NCBI RefSeq assembly: GCF_000317305.3
Contig: NC_023036.2
Coordinates: forward strand, 3,906,001 to 3,970,000
Direction of reading: 5' to 3'
DNA from: Mycolicibacterium neoaurum VKM Ac-1815D
Lineage (GTDB): Bacteria > Actinomycetota > Actinomycetes > Mycobacteriales > Mycobacteriaceae
DNA length: 64,000 nt
Part shown: in pieces, positions 17,072 through 25,637 of the stretch
How the letters are laid out: the number at the start of each line of letters is the position of its first letter
How positions within the stretch are numbered: the stretch's first letter is position 1
Made by a program: the position numbers and the translations under genes
Notes under the pieces: generated by a model
What the model was told of the DNA's origin: nothing
Database searches by the model: none
The model's input: only the letters and a program-made list of their open reading frames with translations

Positions 17072-17986
17072 TCAGAACCCGAGGCGGCCGAGCTGTTTGG
17101 GATCACGCTGCCAGTTCTTGGCGACCTTGACCCGCAGCTCCAGGAACACCTTGGTGCCCAACAGCTTCTCGATCTGGTGACGGGCCGCGGTACCGACCTC
17201 GCGCAACCGCGCCCCGCCCTTGCCGATCACGATGCCCTTCTGACTGTCCCGTTCGACGTAGAGAATGGCACGCACGTCCAACAGCGGGTCGTCGTCGGGG
17301 CGTCCCTCGCGTTCTTCGACCTCGTCGATGACGACGGCCAGTGAGTGCGGTAGCTCGTCGCGCACGCCCTCGAGTGCGGCCTCGCGGATCAGCTCGGCCA
17401 TCAGGACTTCCTCGGGCTCGTCGGTCAGCTCGCCGTCGGGATAGAACGCGGGCCCCGGTTCGAGGTGGGAGACCAGCACATCGGTGAGGACGTCGATCTG
17501 CTGCCCGGCGGTCGCCGAGACCGGGACGATATCGGCAGCCTTGGCGCCGAACTCCTCCTGGACGGCGACCAGTTGCTCGGCCACCTTCTCACGGGACACC
17601 TTGTCGGTCTTGGTGACCACGACGATCAGCGTGGTGCGCGGTGCGACGGCGCAGATCTGTTCGAAGATCCAGCGGTCGCCGGGACCGATGCCCTCGTCGG
17701 CGGGGATGCAGAAGCCGATCACGTCGACCTCCGAGTAGGTGTCCTTCACCAGCTCGTTGAGTCGCTTCCCGAGCAGGGTGCGCGGCCGGTGCAGGCCGGG
17801 GGTGTCGACGAGGACGATCTGGAAATTCTCCCGGTGCACGATGCCGCGGATAGTGTGCCGGGTGGTCTGCGGCCGGTTGGAGGTGATGGCGACCTTCTGC
17901 CCCACCAGCGCGTTGGTCAGGGTGGACTTGCCGGTGTTGGGGCGGCCGACGAAACAGACGAAACCGGACCGGAACTCGACACTCAC
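17072..17986 (-). CDS. era: GTPase Era
   Basis: 304 residues; binds the 3' end of 16S rRNA and supports 30S maturation. GTPase motifs: G1 GRPNTGKST, G3 VDTPGLHRPRTLLGKR, G4 VTKTDK (TKxD instead of NKxD, as in other mycobacterial Era). The C-terminal KH domain is complete with GIVIGKGGARLREVG. It is the last gene of a run with ybeY, the CBS protein and the Rv2365c-like gene in which each start overlaps the previous stop by 4 nt, grouping ribosome-maturation factors in one transcript. Confidence 0.97.
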   Translation of the reverse strand: MSVEFRSGFVCFVGRPNTGKSTLTNALVGQKVAITSNRPQTTRHTIRGIVHRENFQIVLVDTPGLHRPRTLLGKRLNELVKDTYSEVDVIGFCIPADEGIGPGDRWIFEQICAVAPRTTLIVVVTKTDKVSREKVAEQLVAVQEEFGAKAADIVPVSATAGQQIDVLTDVLVSHLEPGPAFYPDGELTDEPEEVLMAELIREAALEGVRDELPHSLAVVIDEVEEREGRPDDDPLLDVRAILYVERDSQKGIVIGKGGARLREVGTAARHQIEKLLGTKVFLELRVKVAKNWQRDPKQLGRLGF

Positions 17987-18306
17987 CGGGACTCCAGTGG
18001 GGTTCCCGCGCGGTCGGTGACGATGACCGCCGCCCCTGGCGACAGCTCGGTCACCGCGGCGATCCCGGCGTCGTCTGCCGATCCGCCGACCAGCACCGCG
18101 GCCTCCAGGCCCGCGGCACCGCTGGACACCGCGGCCGCCACCGCGGCCTGCAGGGCGGTCAGCTGCAGCGCCGCCAACCGGACCGGCGCACCGGCGTAGG
18201 TGCGGCCGTCGAGATCACGCACCGCCGCGCCCTCGGGCGCCTCGGCGCGGCCCATCGCCCCGCGCGCCAGCGTCACCAGCTTGGCGTCCTCGTCCTGCAC
18301 AGTCAT
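17983..18306 (-). CDS. Conserved hypothetical protein (Rv2365c-like), cytidine deaminase-like
   Basis: 107-residue alanine-rich protein, no signal peptide. Segments YAGAPVRLAALQLTALQAAVAAA and AAVLVGGSADDAG resemble the helical core of a cytidine-deaminase fold, but the metal-binding His/Cys motifs (HAE, PCxxC) are missing, so deaminase activity is unlikely. It lies between the CBS protein and era with ATGA and GTGA overlaps, the same order as M. tuberculosis. Its role may be tied to ribosome biogenesis, by context only. Confidence 0.75.
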   Translation of the reverse strand: MTVQDEDAKLVTLARGAMGRAEAPEGAAVRDLDGRTYAGAPVRLAALQLTALQAAVAAAVSSGAAGLEAAVLVGGSADDAGIAAVTELSPGAAVIVTDRAGTPLESR

Positions 18307-19598
18307 GTACCGCTCTCCTCGCTGGGGCTGGGTTCTTCAGGGCTGATCAACACGGTGCCGACGCGCACCCGCCCGCGATGGTCCGGTCCGCCCTCGGCAC
18401 GCAACCGCAGCCCGTTCCAGCTGACCTGCGCGCCGGGCAACGGAACCCGGCCCAACTCGTGGGCCAGCAGGCCGCCGACGGTGTCGACCTCCAGGTCCTC
18501 GTCGATCCGCAGATCGTCGTAGAGCTCAGTGAGATCTTCGATGGGCACCCGCGCCGACACCCGGAAGGTGCTGTCCCCCAGTTCCTCCCACGGCGCCACC
18601 TCACCGGCGTCATACTCGTCGTTGATCTCCCCGACGATCTCCTCAAGCACGTCCTCGATGGTGACCAGCCCGGCGATGGCGCCGTACTCGTCGACCAGCA
18701 GGGCCATGTGATTTCGGTCGCGCTGCATTTCCCGCAGCAGGGTGTCCAACGGTTTGGAGTCGGGCACGAACACCGCGGGGCGCATCAGGTCGCCGACCCG
18801 GATGTCCATCCTGGCGCGTTCCAGCCGGGTCTGCTGCACAAGGTCCTTGAGGTAGATGACACCGACGACATCGTCGACGTTCTCCCCGATGACCGGAAGA
18901 CGGGAATGCCCGCTGCGCACCGCCAGCGACGTCGCCTGGGCAACGGTCTTGTCGCTCTCGATCCACACCATCTCGGTGCGCGGCACCATCACCTCGCGTG
19001 CCGGGGTGTCACCGAGTTCGAACACCGACTGGATCATCCGGCGCTCGTCATCGGCCACCACGCCACGCTGCTGGGCCAGATCGACCACCTCGCGCAGCTC
19101 GATCTCGGAGGCGAACGGGCCGTTGCGGAATCCGCGCCCCGGGGTGAGTGCGTTACCGATCAGCACCAGGAGCCGGCTGACCGGGGTGAGCAGCACCGAG
19201 ATCGCGTGCAACGGCAACGCCGAGGCGAGCGCGATGGTGTAGGCATTCTGCCTGCCGACGGTGCGCGGGCCGACACCGATGACCACGAAGCTGACCACCA
19301 CCATGGTGGCCGCGGCGGTGAACAGGCCCCATTCGACACCGAGCGGACCGTCCAGATAGGACACCAACAGCACGGTGGCGCTCACCTCGCAGGTGATGCG
19401 CAGCAGCACAACGAGATTGATGTAGCGGGGCCGGTCGGCCAACACCCGGGCCAGCCGCATCGCACCGGGGCGCTCATCGCGCACCATCTCCTCGACCCTG
19501 GCCAGCGAGGCGGTGCTGATCGCCGCGTCGACGGCGGCGAAGAGTCCGCCGAGCCCGATCAGCAGCACGGCACCGATCAACGGTGCTATCCCGGTCAC
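18303..19598 (-). CDS. CNNM/CorC-type membrane protein with CBS domains (Rv2366c-like)
   Basis: 431 residues from GTG 19598, which overlaps the ybeY stop (GTGA). An N-terminal DUF21/CNNM membrane domain of about four helices (TGIAPLIGAVLLIGLGGLFA onward) is followed by the linker REVMVPRTEMVWIE. A CBS pair comes next (SGHSRLPVIGENVDDVVGVIYLKD, then MALLVDEYGAIAGLVTIEDVLEEIVGEI), and then a CorC/HlyC transporter-associated C-terminal domain. Relatives handle Mg2+ or Co2+ efflux; annotation as haemolysin is historical. Longer frame to 19856 is inside ybeY and rejected. Confidence 0.88.
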   Translation of the reverse strand: MTGIAPLIGAVLLIGLGGLFAAVDAAISTASLARVEEMVRDERPGAMRLARVLADRPRYINLVVLLRITCEVSATVLLVSYLDGPLGVEWGLFTAAATMVVVSFVVIGVGPRTVGRQNAYTIALASALPLHAISVLLTPVSRLLVLIGNALTPGRGFRNGPFASEIELREVVDLAQQRGVVADDERRMIQSVFELGDTPAREVMVPRTEMVWIESDKTVAQATSLAVRSGHSRLPVIGENVDDVVGVIYLKDLVQQTRLERARMDIRVGDLMRPAVFVPDSKPLDTLLREMQRDRNHMALLVDEYGAIAGLVTIEDVLEEIVGEINDEYDAGEVAPWEELGDSTFRVSARVPIEDLTELYDDLRIDEDLEVDTVGGLLAHELGRVPLPGAQVSWNGLRLRAEGGPDHRGRVRVGTVLISPEEPSPSEESGT

Positions 19599-20131
19599 GG
19601 CTGATCGAAGTATCGCGACCCGTCCAGCAGCCGGCGATCCTTCGCGTTCTGCAGATCCTGGCGATATGCCTCGACCTGGGCGGCCACCCATTCCTCGAGG
19701 AGGCGACGCTGCAAGGCGAACATCTCCTTCTCCTCGTCGGGTTCGGCATGGTCGTAGCCGAGCAGGTGCAGCACACCGTGCACGGTCAGCAGCGCCAGCT
19801 CCTGACCCAGGGAGTGCCCCGCCTTCTCGGCCTGCTTGGCGGCGAACTCCGGGCACAGCACGATATCGCCGAGCATCGACGGTCCGGGCTCGGCGGCGTC
19901 GGGACGACCGCCGGGTTCCAGCTCGTCCATCGGGAAACTCATCACGTCGGTGGGCCCGGGCAGGTCCATCCAGCGCATGTGCAGGTCGGCCATCGCGGTC
20001 TCGTCGAGCAACACCATGGACAACTCGGCGGCCGGATTGACATCCATCTGGGCGATCACGAATTTCGCGACGCTGATGAGTTCCTGTTCGGAGACGTCGA
20101 TGCCCGACTCGTTGGAGACTTCGATGCTCAT
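19595..20131 (-). CDS. ybeY: Endoribonuclease YbeY
   Basis: 178 residues; zinc-dependent RNase for 16S rRNA 3' processing and ribosome quality control. The catalytic signature HGVLHLLGYDHAEPDEEKEM contains the three zinc-binding histidines. The N-terminal MSIEVSNESGIDVSEQELI and SMVLLDETAMADLHMRWM are typical. Starts 19 nt after the phoH stop and ends in a GTGA overlap with the CBS gene. Confidence 0.96.
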   Translation of the reverse strand: MSIEVSNESGIDVSEQELISVAKFVIAQMDVNPAAELSMVLLDETAMADLHMRWMDLPGPTDVMSFPMDELEPGGRPDAAEPGPSMLGDIVLCPEFAAKQAEKAGHSLGQELALLTVHGVLHLLGYDHAEPDEEKEMFALQRRLLEEWVAAQVEAYRQDLQNAKDRRLLDGSRYFDQP

Positions 20132-20150
20132 GTCAGTAGTTTTCCGTCAT

Positions 20151-21191
20151 TCATCGTCGCGGCCGACCGGCCGAGGAGCGCCGCTGCGCACGGTTGACCA
20201 GATCGGGTTGCCCCTCGTGGCGCGAATAGGCGTCCACGATCTCCGACACCAGCCGGTGCCGCACCACATCGGCGCTGGTGAGGCGGGAGAAGTGGATATC
20301 GTCGATACCGGCGAGGATGTCCGAGGCGGCCCGCAATCCGGACTGCGCACCACCGGGCAGGTCGACCTGGGTGACGTCACCGGTGACCACCATCTTGGAG
20401 CCGAAGCCCAGCCGGGTCAGAAACATCTTCATCTGCTCGGGCGTGGTGTTCTGCGCCTCGTCGAGGATGATGAACGCATCGTTGAGGCTGCGGCCGCGCA
20501 TGAACGCCAGCGGCGCGACCTCGATGACCCCGGCCGCCAACAGGTTCGGGATCGCCGCCGGGTCCATCATGTCGTGCAGCGCGTCGTACAGCGGACGCAG
20601 GTAGGGGTCGATCTTCTCGGTCAACGTGCCGGGCAGGAAGCCCAGCCGTTCACCGGCCTCGACCGCGGGCCGGGTCAGGATGATCCGGTTGACATCCTTG
20701 GCCTGCAGCGCGGCGACCGCCTTGGCCATCGCGAGATAGGTCTTCCCGGTGCCGGCGGGCCCGATGCCGAACACGATGGTGTGCGAATCGATCGCATCGA
20801 CATAGTGCTTCTGGTTGAGCGTCTTGGGCCTGATCGTCTTCCCGCGTCGGGACAGGATGTCCAGCGTCAACACCTCGGCCGGGGAGGCATCGGATCCACC
20901 GGTGAGCATCGACACGCTCTGCCTGATCGCATCCGGGGTCAGCGGCTGGCCGCGTGTCACCACCGCGACCAACTCGCCGACGACACGCTCGGCCAGCGCC
21001 ACGTCGGCGGGCTCACCGCTGAAGGTGATGGCATTACCGCGGACATGGATATCGGCGGTGAGCAGTCCTTCCAGCGCACGCAGATTCTCGTCGGCCGAGC
21101 CGAGCAGGCCCACGATGGTGTCGGGCGGAACTGTGATGCTGCTTCGTACCGGTCCGGTGATCGGGCCAGCGGTCGTCTCGCGGGGCGTCAC
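20151..21191 (-). CDS. phoH: PhoH-like ATPase
   Basis: 346 residues from GTG 21191; the N-terminus MTPRETTAG aligns with M. tuberculosis PhoH1, so the open frame up to 21380 is not used. Walker A: GIGPAGTGKTYLAMA; Walker B: DAFIILDEAQNTT; further motif VTGDVTQVDLP. Such PhoH proteins usually sit directly upstream of ybeY, as here, and are thought to act in RNA metabolism; the old phosphate-starvation link is weak. The start region is followed upstream by a 79-nt gap to rsmE. Confidence 0.93.
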   Translation of the reverse strand: MTPRETTAGPITGPVRSSITVPPDTIVGLLGSADENLRALEGLLTADIHVRGNAITFSGEPADVALAERVVGELVAVVTRGQPLTPDAIRQSVSMLTGGSDASPAEVLTLDILSRRGKTIRPKTLNQKHYVDAIDSHTIVFGIGPAGTGKTYLAMAKAVAALQAKDVNRIILTRPAVEAGERLGFLPGTLTEKIDPYLRPLYDALHDMMDPAAIPNLLAAGVIEVAPLAFMRGRSLNDAFIILDEAQNTTPEQMKMFLTRLGFGSKMVVTGDVTQVDLPGGAQSGLRAASDILAGIDDIHFSRLTSADVVRHRLVSEIVDAYSRHEGQPDLVNRAQRRSSAGRPRR

Positions 21192-21270
21192 GTGGAGTTT
21201 CGTGCCTGCTTTCTGGTTTCTCGAATGGTGCTCACCGAGTTTACCGCCGGGTACCGACGTGGCCCAACGG

Positions 21271-22011
21271 TCAGTTCTGCAGGTCCCAGCGGCCGCTGAG
21301 CACACCGATGGCACCGAGCGCGACGGCCGCGGCCGTGGAGGTACGCAGCACCGACGGCCCCAGCCGCACCGGCTGCGCACCGGCCTCGGTCAACGCGGCC
21401 AACTCTTCCGGGGCGATCCCACCTTCTGGCCCGATCACCAGCATCAACTCCTCGACACCGGCCGACAGTGCCTCGGCGATGCCCACGGTCGCCGACTCGT
21501 GCAGGACCAGGGTCGGGGTGCCTGCGACCCTGGCGAGCAGGTCCTTGGTGGACACCATCGCCTCGACGGCCGGGATGTGTGGGCGCCGCGACTGTCGGGC
21601 GGCCGCGCGGGCGACCGCCGCCCAGCGGGCGAGTCCCTTGTCGATCTTGGCCGGTGATTCCCAGCGGGCCACGCAGCGGCCGGCCTGCCAGGCCAGGAAG
21701 GTGTCCGCGCCGGCCTCGGTGGCGAGTTCGACGGCCAGCTCGGAACGCTCGGACTTGGGCAGCGCCTGCACGACGGTCACCGCCGGCCGTGCGGGTGCGA
21801 CCTCGGTGACGGCCAGCACCCGAGCCGCGAGCCGGCCCTTGGCCGCCTCTTCGACGATGACGTGGGCGACGGTGCCGGCACCGTCGCCGAGGTCGAGTTC
21901 CTCCCCGACGCGGGTGCGGCGCACGGTGGCGGCGTGATGACCCTCGTCACCGTCGACCACCACGACTGTCCCGACATCGGGCAGCGCGTCGACGTAGAAC
22001 AGGCTCCGCAT
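21271..22011 (-). CDS. rsmE: 16S rRNA (uracil-1498-N3)-methyltransferase RsmE
   Basis: 246 residues; SPOUT-class methyltransferase for m3U1498 of 16S rRNA. N-terminal PUA-like domain (MRSLFYVDALPDVGTVVVVDGDEGHHAATV), then the knotted SAM-binding domain with LMLVIGPEGGIAPEELAALTEAGA and RLGPSVLRTSTAAAVALG, the family signature. Length is normal. Follows dnaJ2 by 29 nt on the same strand, as in M. tuberculosis (Rv2372c). Confidence 0.95.
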   Translation of the reverse strand: MRSLFYVDALPDVGTVVVVDGDEGHHAATVRRTRVGEELDLGDGAGTVAHVIVEEAAKGRLAARVLAVTEVAPARPAVTVVQALPKSERSELAVELATEAGADTFLAWQAGRCVARWESPAKIDKGLARWAAVARAAARQSRRPHIPAVEAMVSTKDLLARVAGTPTLVLHESATVGIAEALSAGVEELMLVIGPEGGIAPEELAALTEAGAQPVRLGPSVLRTSTAAAVALGAIGVLSGRWDLQN

Positions 22012-22040
22012 CGCAGCTCAGGCCGCCTGGTTCGGCGCGA

Positions 22041-23192
22041 TCACCGACCGGAGAAGGTCTCGCGCAGCCGGCTGAACAGCCCGCCGGCCGCTCCTGCCGC
22101 CGAGCCGTTGGCCGACCTCACCTCCGCCACATCACGCGGGCGGTGTTCCTTGAGCTTGGTCAGCAGTTCGGTATCGGTGTGGTCGAGCCTGGTCGGGATC
22201 AGCACCTCGATATGGGCGTGCAGATTGCCGCGCACCCCGGAGCGCAGATGCGGCATCCCGTGCCCGCGCAGGGTCGTCACCGCGCCGGGCTGGGTGCCCG
22301 CCGGAATCTCCATTTCGATCGGGCCGTCGAGGATGGCGTCGACCGTGACCGTGGTGCCCAGTGCCGCGTCGAACATCGGCACGGTGACGGTGCAGTGCAG
22401 ATCGTCGCCGTCACGGACGAACACCTCGTGCTGCTGTTCGTGCACCTCGACATAGAGGTCGCCGGCGGGGCCACCGCCGGGGCCGACCTCACCCTGGGCG
22501 GCCAGCCGCACTCGCATCCCATCGCCGACGCCTGCCGGGATCTTCACGCTGATCTCGCGGCGGGCCTGTACGCGGCCGTCACCACCGCAGCGATGGCACG
22601 GATCCGGGATGGTCTCGCCGACCCCGCCGCAGACCGGGCAGGGACGCGAGGTCATGACCTGACCCAGAAGTGAGCGCTGCACGGTCTGCACCTCGCCCTG
22701 ACCATGGCAGGTGCCACAGGTCTGGGGCTTGGAGTTGCCGTGGGTGCCCTTGCCTTGGCACAGATCGCACAACACCGCGGTGTCGACGGTGACCTGCTTG
22801 GTCACCCCGGTCGCGCATTCGGCCAGCGTCAGGCGCATCCGCAGCAGCGAGTCCGAGCCGGGGCGGACCCGGCCGATCGGGCCGCGTGAGCCGGCGCCGC
22901 CGCCGAAGAAGGCCTCGAAGACATCGCCGAGGCCGCCGAATCCACCGGCGAATCCGCCACCGCCGGCGGCCGCGTTCTCCATCGGATCGCCGCCGAGGTC
23001 GACGATGCGCCGCTTCTCCGGATCGGAGAGCACCTCGTAGGCGACCTGGATCTCGGTGAACCGCGCCTGTGCCGCCTCATCGGGATTGACATCGGGATGC
23101 AGTTCACGGGCCAGCTTGCGGTAGGCGCGCTTGAGCTCCGAATCACTGGCGCCCTTGCTCACACCGAGCAGGCCGTAATAATCGCGTGCCAC
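22041..23192 (-). CDS. dnaJ2: Chaperone DnaJ (DnaJ2)
   Basis: 383 residues; Hsp40 co-chaperone of DnaK. J-domain with the HPD triplet (ARELHPDVNPDEAA), then a Gly-rich G/F region (AAAGGGGFAGGFGGLGD). Four zinc-finger CxxCxGxG repeats follow (CDLCQGKG, CGTCHGQG, CPVCGGVG, CHRCGGDG) and then the substrate-binding beta domains. GTG start. It follows hrcA after a 57-nt gap, the usual hrcA-dnaJ2 heat-shock arrangement. Confidence 0.96.
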   Translation of the reverse strand: MARDYYGLLGVSKGASDSELKRAYRKLARELHPDVNPDEAAQARFTEIQVAYEVLSDPEKRRIVDLGGDPMENAAAGGGGFAGGFGGLGDVFEAFFGGGAGSRGPIGRVRPGSDSLLRMRLTLAECATGVTKQVTVDTAVLCDLCQGKGTHGNSKPQTCGTCHGQGEVQTVQRSLLGQVMTSRPCPVCGGVGETIPDPCHRCGGDGRVQARREISVKIPAGVGDGMRVRLAAQGEVGPGGGPAGDLYVEVHEQQHEVFVRDGDDLHCTVTVPMFDAALGTTVTVDAILDGPIEMEIPAGTQPGAVTTLRGHGMPHLRSGVRGNLHAHIEVLIPTRLDHTDTELLTKLKEHRPRDVAEVRSANGSAAGAAGGLFSRLRETFSGR

Positions 23193-23249
23193 GCTTGAAA
23201 CCTCTCTCGTACCGCCATCGGCGGCATGCCACTGCTGTTGACGCCCCGA

Positions 23250-24281
23250 CTATCGGGTGCCCAGAACTTCACCTATGTAGAGAGCAACTGCGGCGACGTT
23301 GGCGATCGTTCCCGGATAGTCCATCCGTGTGGGACCGACCACACCCATGCCGCCGAACACCTTGCCCGAGCTGCCGTAGGTGGTGCTGACCACCGACGTC
23401 CCCAGCATCTGCTCGGCCTCGGTCTCGTGCCCGATACGCACGGTGACCTTACCGGCCTCCTGCTGCGCCGCGAGCAGCCGCAGCACCACCACCTGCTCTT
23501 CCAGTGCCTCGAGCACCGACCGCAGCGAGCCACCGAAGTCCGCGGTGTTGCGGGTGAGGTTGGCGGTGCCGCCCAGCACCAGGCGCTCCTCGGTGTGTTC
23601 GACGAGGGTTTCCACCAGCACGGTCGCGGCTCGGCCCACTGCATCACCCAGGCCACCGTGACCGTCGAGGGTGCTCGCCAGATCGGCGACCGCCACCGAG
23701 GCCGCCGACAGCGGCTTGCCCTCCAATGCCGCGCCGAGGCGCTCACGCAACTGGGACAGTTGATGATCGTCGATGGCATCGCCCAGTTCCACCACCCGCT
23801 GGTCGACGCGGCCGCTGTCGGTGATGACCACCAGCAGCAGCTTGGCCGGTGTCAGCGCCACGACCTCGAGATGGCGGACGGTCGACGCCGACAGCGTCGG
23901 GTACTGGATGATGGCGACCTGCCGGGTCAGCTGGGCCAGCAGGCGCACGGCGCGGCGCAGCACATCGTCGAGGTCCACCCCGGATTCCAGGAAGCCCAGG
24001 ATCGCCCGGCGCTCGGCGGACGACATGGGTTTCACATTGTCGAGACGGTCGACGAACTCGCGGTAACCCTTCTCGGTGGGCACCCGGCCCGAACTGGTGT
24101 GCGGCTGGGTGATGTACCCCTCGGCTTCCAGTACGGCCATGTCGTTGCGCACCGTGGCGCTCGATACGCCGAGGTTGTGCCGTTCCACGAGCGTCTTGGA
24201 CCCGATCGGTTCCTTGGTGGCGACGAAGTCGGCGACGATGGCTCGCAACACCTCGAAGCGACGGTCATCGGCACTACCCAT
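23250..24281 (-). CDS. hrcA: Heat-inducible transcription repressor HrcA
   Basis: 343 residues; represses class I heat-shock genes by binding CIRCE elements with help from GroEL. N-terminal winged helix: DRRFEVLRAIVADFVATKEPIGSKTLVERHN and VSSATVRNDMAVLEAEGYI. The GAF-like and C-terminal parts have LGTSVVSTTYGSSGKVFGGMGVVGPTRMDYP, the family signature. I found no CIRCE repeat (TTAGCACTC-N9-GAGTGCTAA) upstream of it within the window, so targets probably lie elsewhere. Confidence 0.95.
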   Translation of the reverse strand: MGSADDRRFEVLRAIVADFVATKEPIGSKTLVERHNLGVSSATVRNDMAVLEAEGYITQPHTSSGRVPTEKGYREFVDRLDNVKPMSSAERRAILGFLESGVDLDDVLRRAVRLLAQLTRQVAIIQYPTLSASTVRHLEVVALTPAKLLLVVITDSGRVDQRVVELGDAIDDHQLSQLRERLGAALEGKPLSAASVAVADLASTLDGHGGLGDAVGRAATVLVETLVEHTEERLVLGGTANLTRNTADFGGSLRSVLEALEEQVVVLRLLAAQQEAGKVTVRIGHETEAEQMLGTSVVSTTYGSSGKVFGGMGVVGPTRMDYPGTIANVAAVALYIGEVLGTR

Positions 24282-24481
24282 GCATTCACCTCCGGAAGTT
24301 CACCTGTACTTACCCTCGATGTGGGCAGGTTATGCCGTTATTTTACGGGCATCAGCAGGGCGGATTCGCAGCGACGGCGCGTAACGCCGGATCGAGTCGC
24401 CGGTGCGTGGTTGACAAGGCAAAGACATTGCCGACATCGCCGGTCGTTTGCGATTAACCTCACCTTCATGGGAGACGGCCG

Positions 24482-24790
24482 GTGATCTTCAAAGGTGTCC
24501 GCGACGGGAAGCCGTATCCCGAACACGGCCTGTCCTACCGGCAGTGGGCGCAGATCCCGCCCCGCCAGATCCGGCTCGACGAGTTGGTGACCACGACCAC
24601 CGTGCTGGCCCTGGATCGGTTGCTGTCGGAGGACTCCACGTTCTACGGCGACCTTTTCCCGCACGCCGTGCGCTGGCAGGGAATCATCTATCTGGAGGAC
24701 GGGCTGCACCGTGCCGTGCGCGCCGCCCTGCGCAACCGGACGGTCCTGCATGCACGCGTCTACAACATGGACGACCCGCTGCCGGCGTGA
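24482..24790 (+). CDS. Conserved hypothetical protein (Rv2375-like)
   Basis: 102 residues from GTG 24482. The sequence MIFKGVRDGKPYPEHGLSYR, then WAQIPPRQIRLDELVTTT and FYGDLFPHAVRWQGIIYLEDGLHRAVRAAL, is a compact basic fold with no signal or membrane segment. The DGLHRAVRAAL section looks ParB/Srx-like (a DG-HR motif), which is only a resemblance. Divergent from hrcA as Rv2375 is in M. tuberculosis. Its last 31 nt overlap the converging DUF998 gene. Confidence 0.75.
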   Translation: MIFKGVRDGKPYPEHGLSYRQWAQIPPRQIRLDELVTTTTVLALDRLLSEDSTFYGDLFPHAVRWQGIIYLEDGLHRAVRAALRNRTVLHARVYNMDDPLPA

Positions 24791-25365
24791 CTCCGTCCGC
24801 TCAGCAGGTAGCCGGCGGTCATCAACTGCCAGGCGAAGATCGGATACACGGCCGCGCGTTCCCACGCCCCGATCGCAGCCGGTCCGACGACGGTGACCGC
24901 CAGGCATACCAGCCCGGTGAGGCCGAGCAGCGCCGAGGCGCCGCGGTACCACCACGGGGCGGGCCACCCGGCGCCGCCCAGGGCCGCGGCATTACCGCCG
25001 ATGATCGCCAACCCCGCCCCGATGACATGCCAGCTGTTGCCCTGCCCGCTGTGCACCACCGCGATCAGGATGTTGCCGAGACCGTTGGCCACCGCGAACG
25101 CCGAGAACCAGCGGCGTCGCCGCGATGCGCGTGTGGCGAGCAGGGCGGCCGCGGCGAAACAGAGACCCTGCAGGGCGAACGCCACGTTCATCCACGTTGC
25201 GTGCGGTGAGACGGCCGGGTTGCCCAGGGCGCTGATGTAGTCGTCGCCGTAGCGGTATCCCGGCAGCGCCGCGGCGGCCAGCGCCTCGGCGGCGAAGTAT
25301 CCGACGGCCCCGAGGATCCACAGCGCCGCGGCAGGCCCCACCCCCTCACCGGCGAGCAGTCTCAT
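24760..25365 (-). CDS. DUF998-type integral membrane protein
   Basis: 201 residues from ATG 25365 (GAGGGG just upstream; a GTG at 25383 is possible). About six predicted helices, including AALWILGAVGYFAAEALAAAALPG, FALQGLCFAAAALLA, GNILIAVVHSGQG and ALLGLTGLVCLAVTVVGPAAIGA. The pattern GYRYGDDYISALGNP in the first loop and a conserved HSGQG in the middle match DUF998 proteins. Function unknown. It ends inside the Rv2375-like gene on the other strand. Confidence 0.78.
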   Translation of the reverse strand: MRLLAGEGVGPAAALWILGAVGYFAAEALAAAALPGYRYGDDYISALGNPAVSPHATWMNVAFALQGLCFAAAALLATRASRRRRWFSAFAVANGLGNILIAVVHSGQGNSWHVIGAGLAIIGGNAAALGGAGWPAPWWYRGASALLGLTGLVCLAVTVVGPAAIGAWERAAVYPIFAWQLMTAGYLLSGRSHAGSGSSML

Positions 25366-25427
25366 ATACCCCTCAATGCCCACCTTTGCGGGGGTACATG
25401 CGTCTCCTCGCGGGAGAATGGCGACCG

Positions 25428-25637
25428 TCAGGACATGGCGTCGCGCAGGCTCTTGGGTCGCAGGTCGTTCCAGTTCTCCTCGACATAGGCCAGGCAGTCG
25501 GCGCGGGTGCTCTCCCCGAACACCACCCGCCAGCCGGCGGGCACATCGGCGAACGTCGGCCAGAGGCTGTACTGCTCCTCGTCGTTGATCAGCACGAAGA
25601 AGGCGCCGTCCTCGTCATCGAATGGATTGTTGCTCAT
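25428..25637 (-). CDS. mbtH: MbtH-like NRPS chaperone
   Basis: 69 residues from ATG 25637, preceded by a strong AGGAGGAAA. MbtH proteins bind adenylation domains and are needed for their folding and activity, here presumably in MbtB, MbtE and MbtF. Signature: NPFDDEDGAFFVLINDEEQYSLWP, WRVVFGE and NDLRPKSLRDAMS. It is the last gene of the mycobactin operon and its start lies 23 nt inside the end of mbtG. Confidence 0.97.
   Translation of the reverse strand: MSNNPFDDEDGAFFVLINDEEQYSLWPTFADVPAGWRVVFGESTRADCLAYVEENWNDLRPKSLRDAMS

Noticed and set aside
24438..24462. Possible IdeR box upstream of the Rv2375-like gene (around ATTAACCTCACC)
   Set aside because: Only one half-site resembles the consensus; the other half does not match, unlike the two boxes at mbtA-mbtB.
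23193..24481. CIRCE element for hrcA/dnaJ2
   Set aside because: No TTAGCACTC-N9-GAGTGCTAA repeat or near match was found around either gene.
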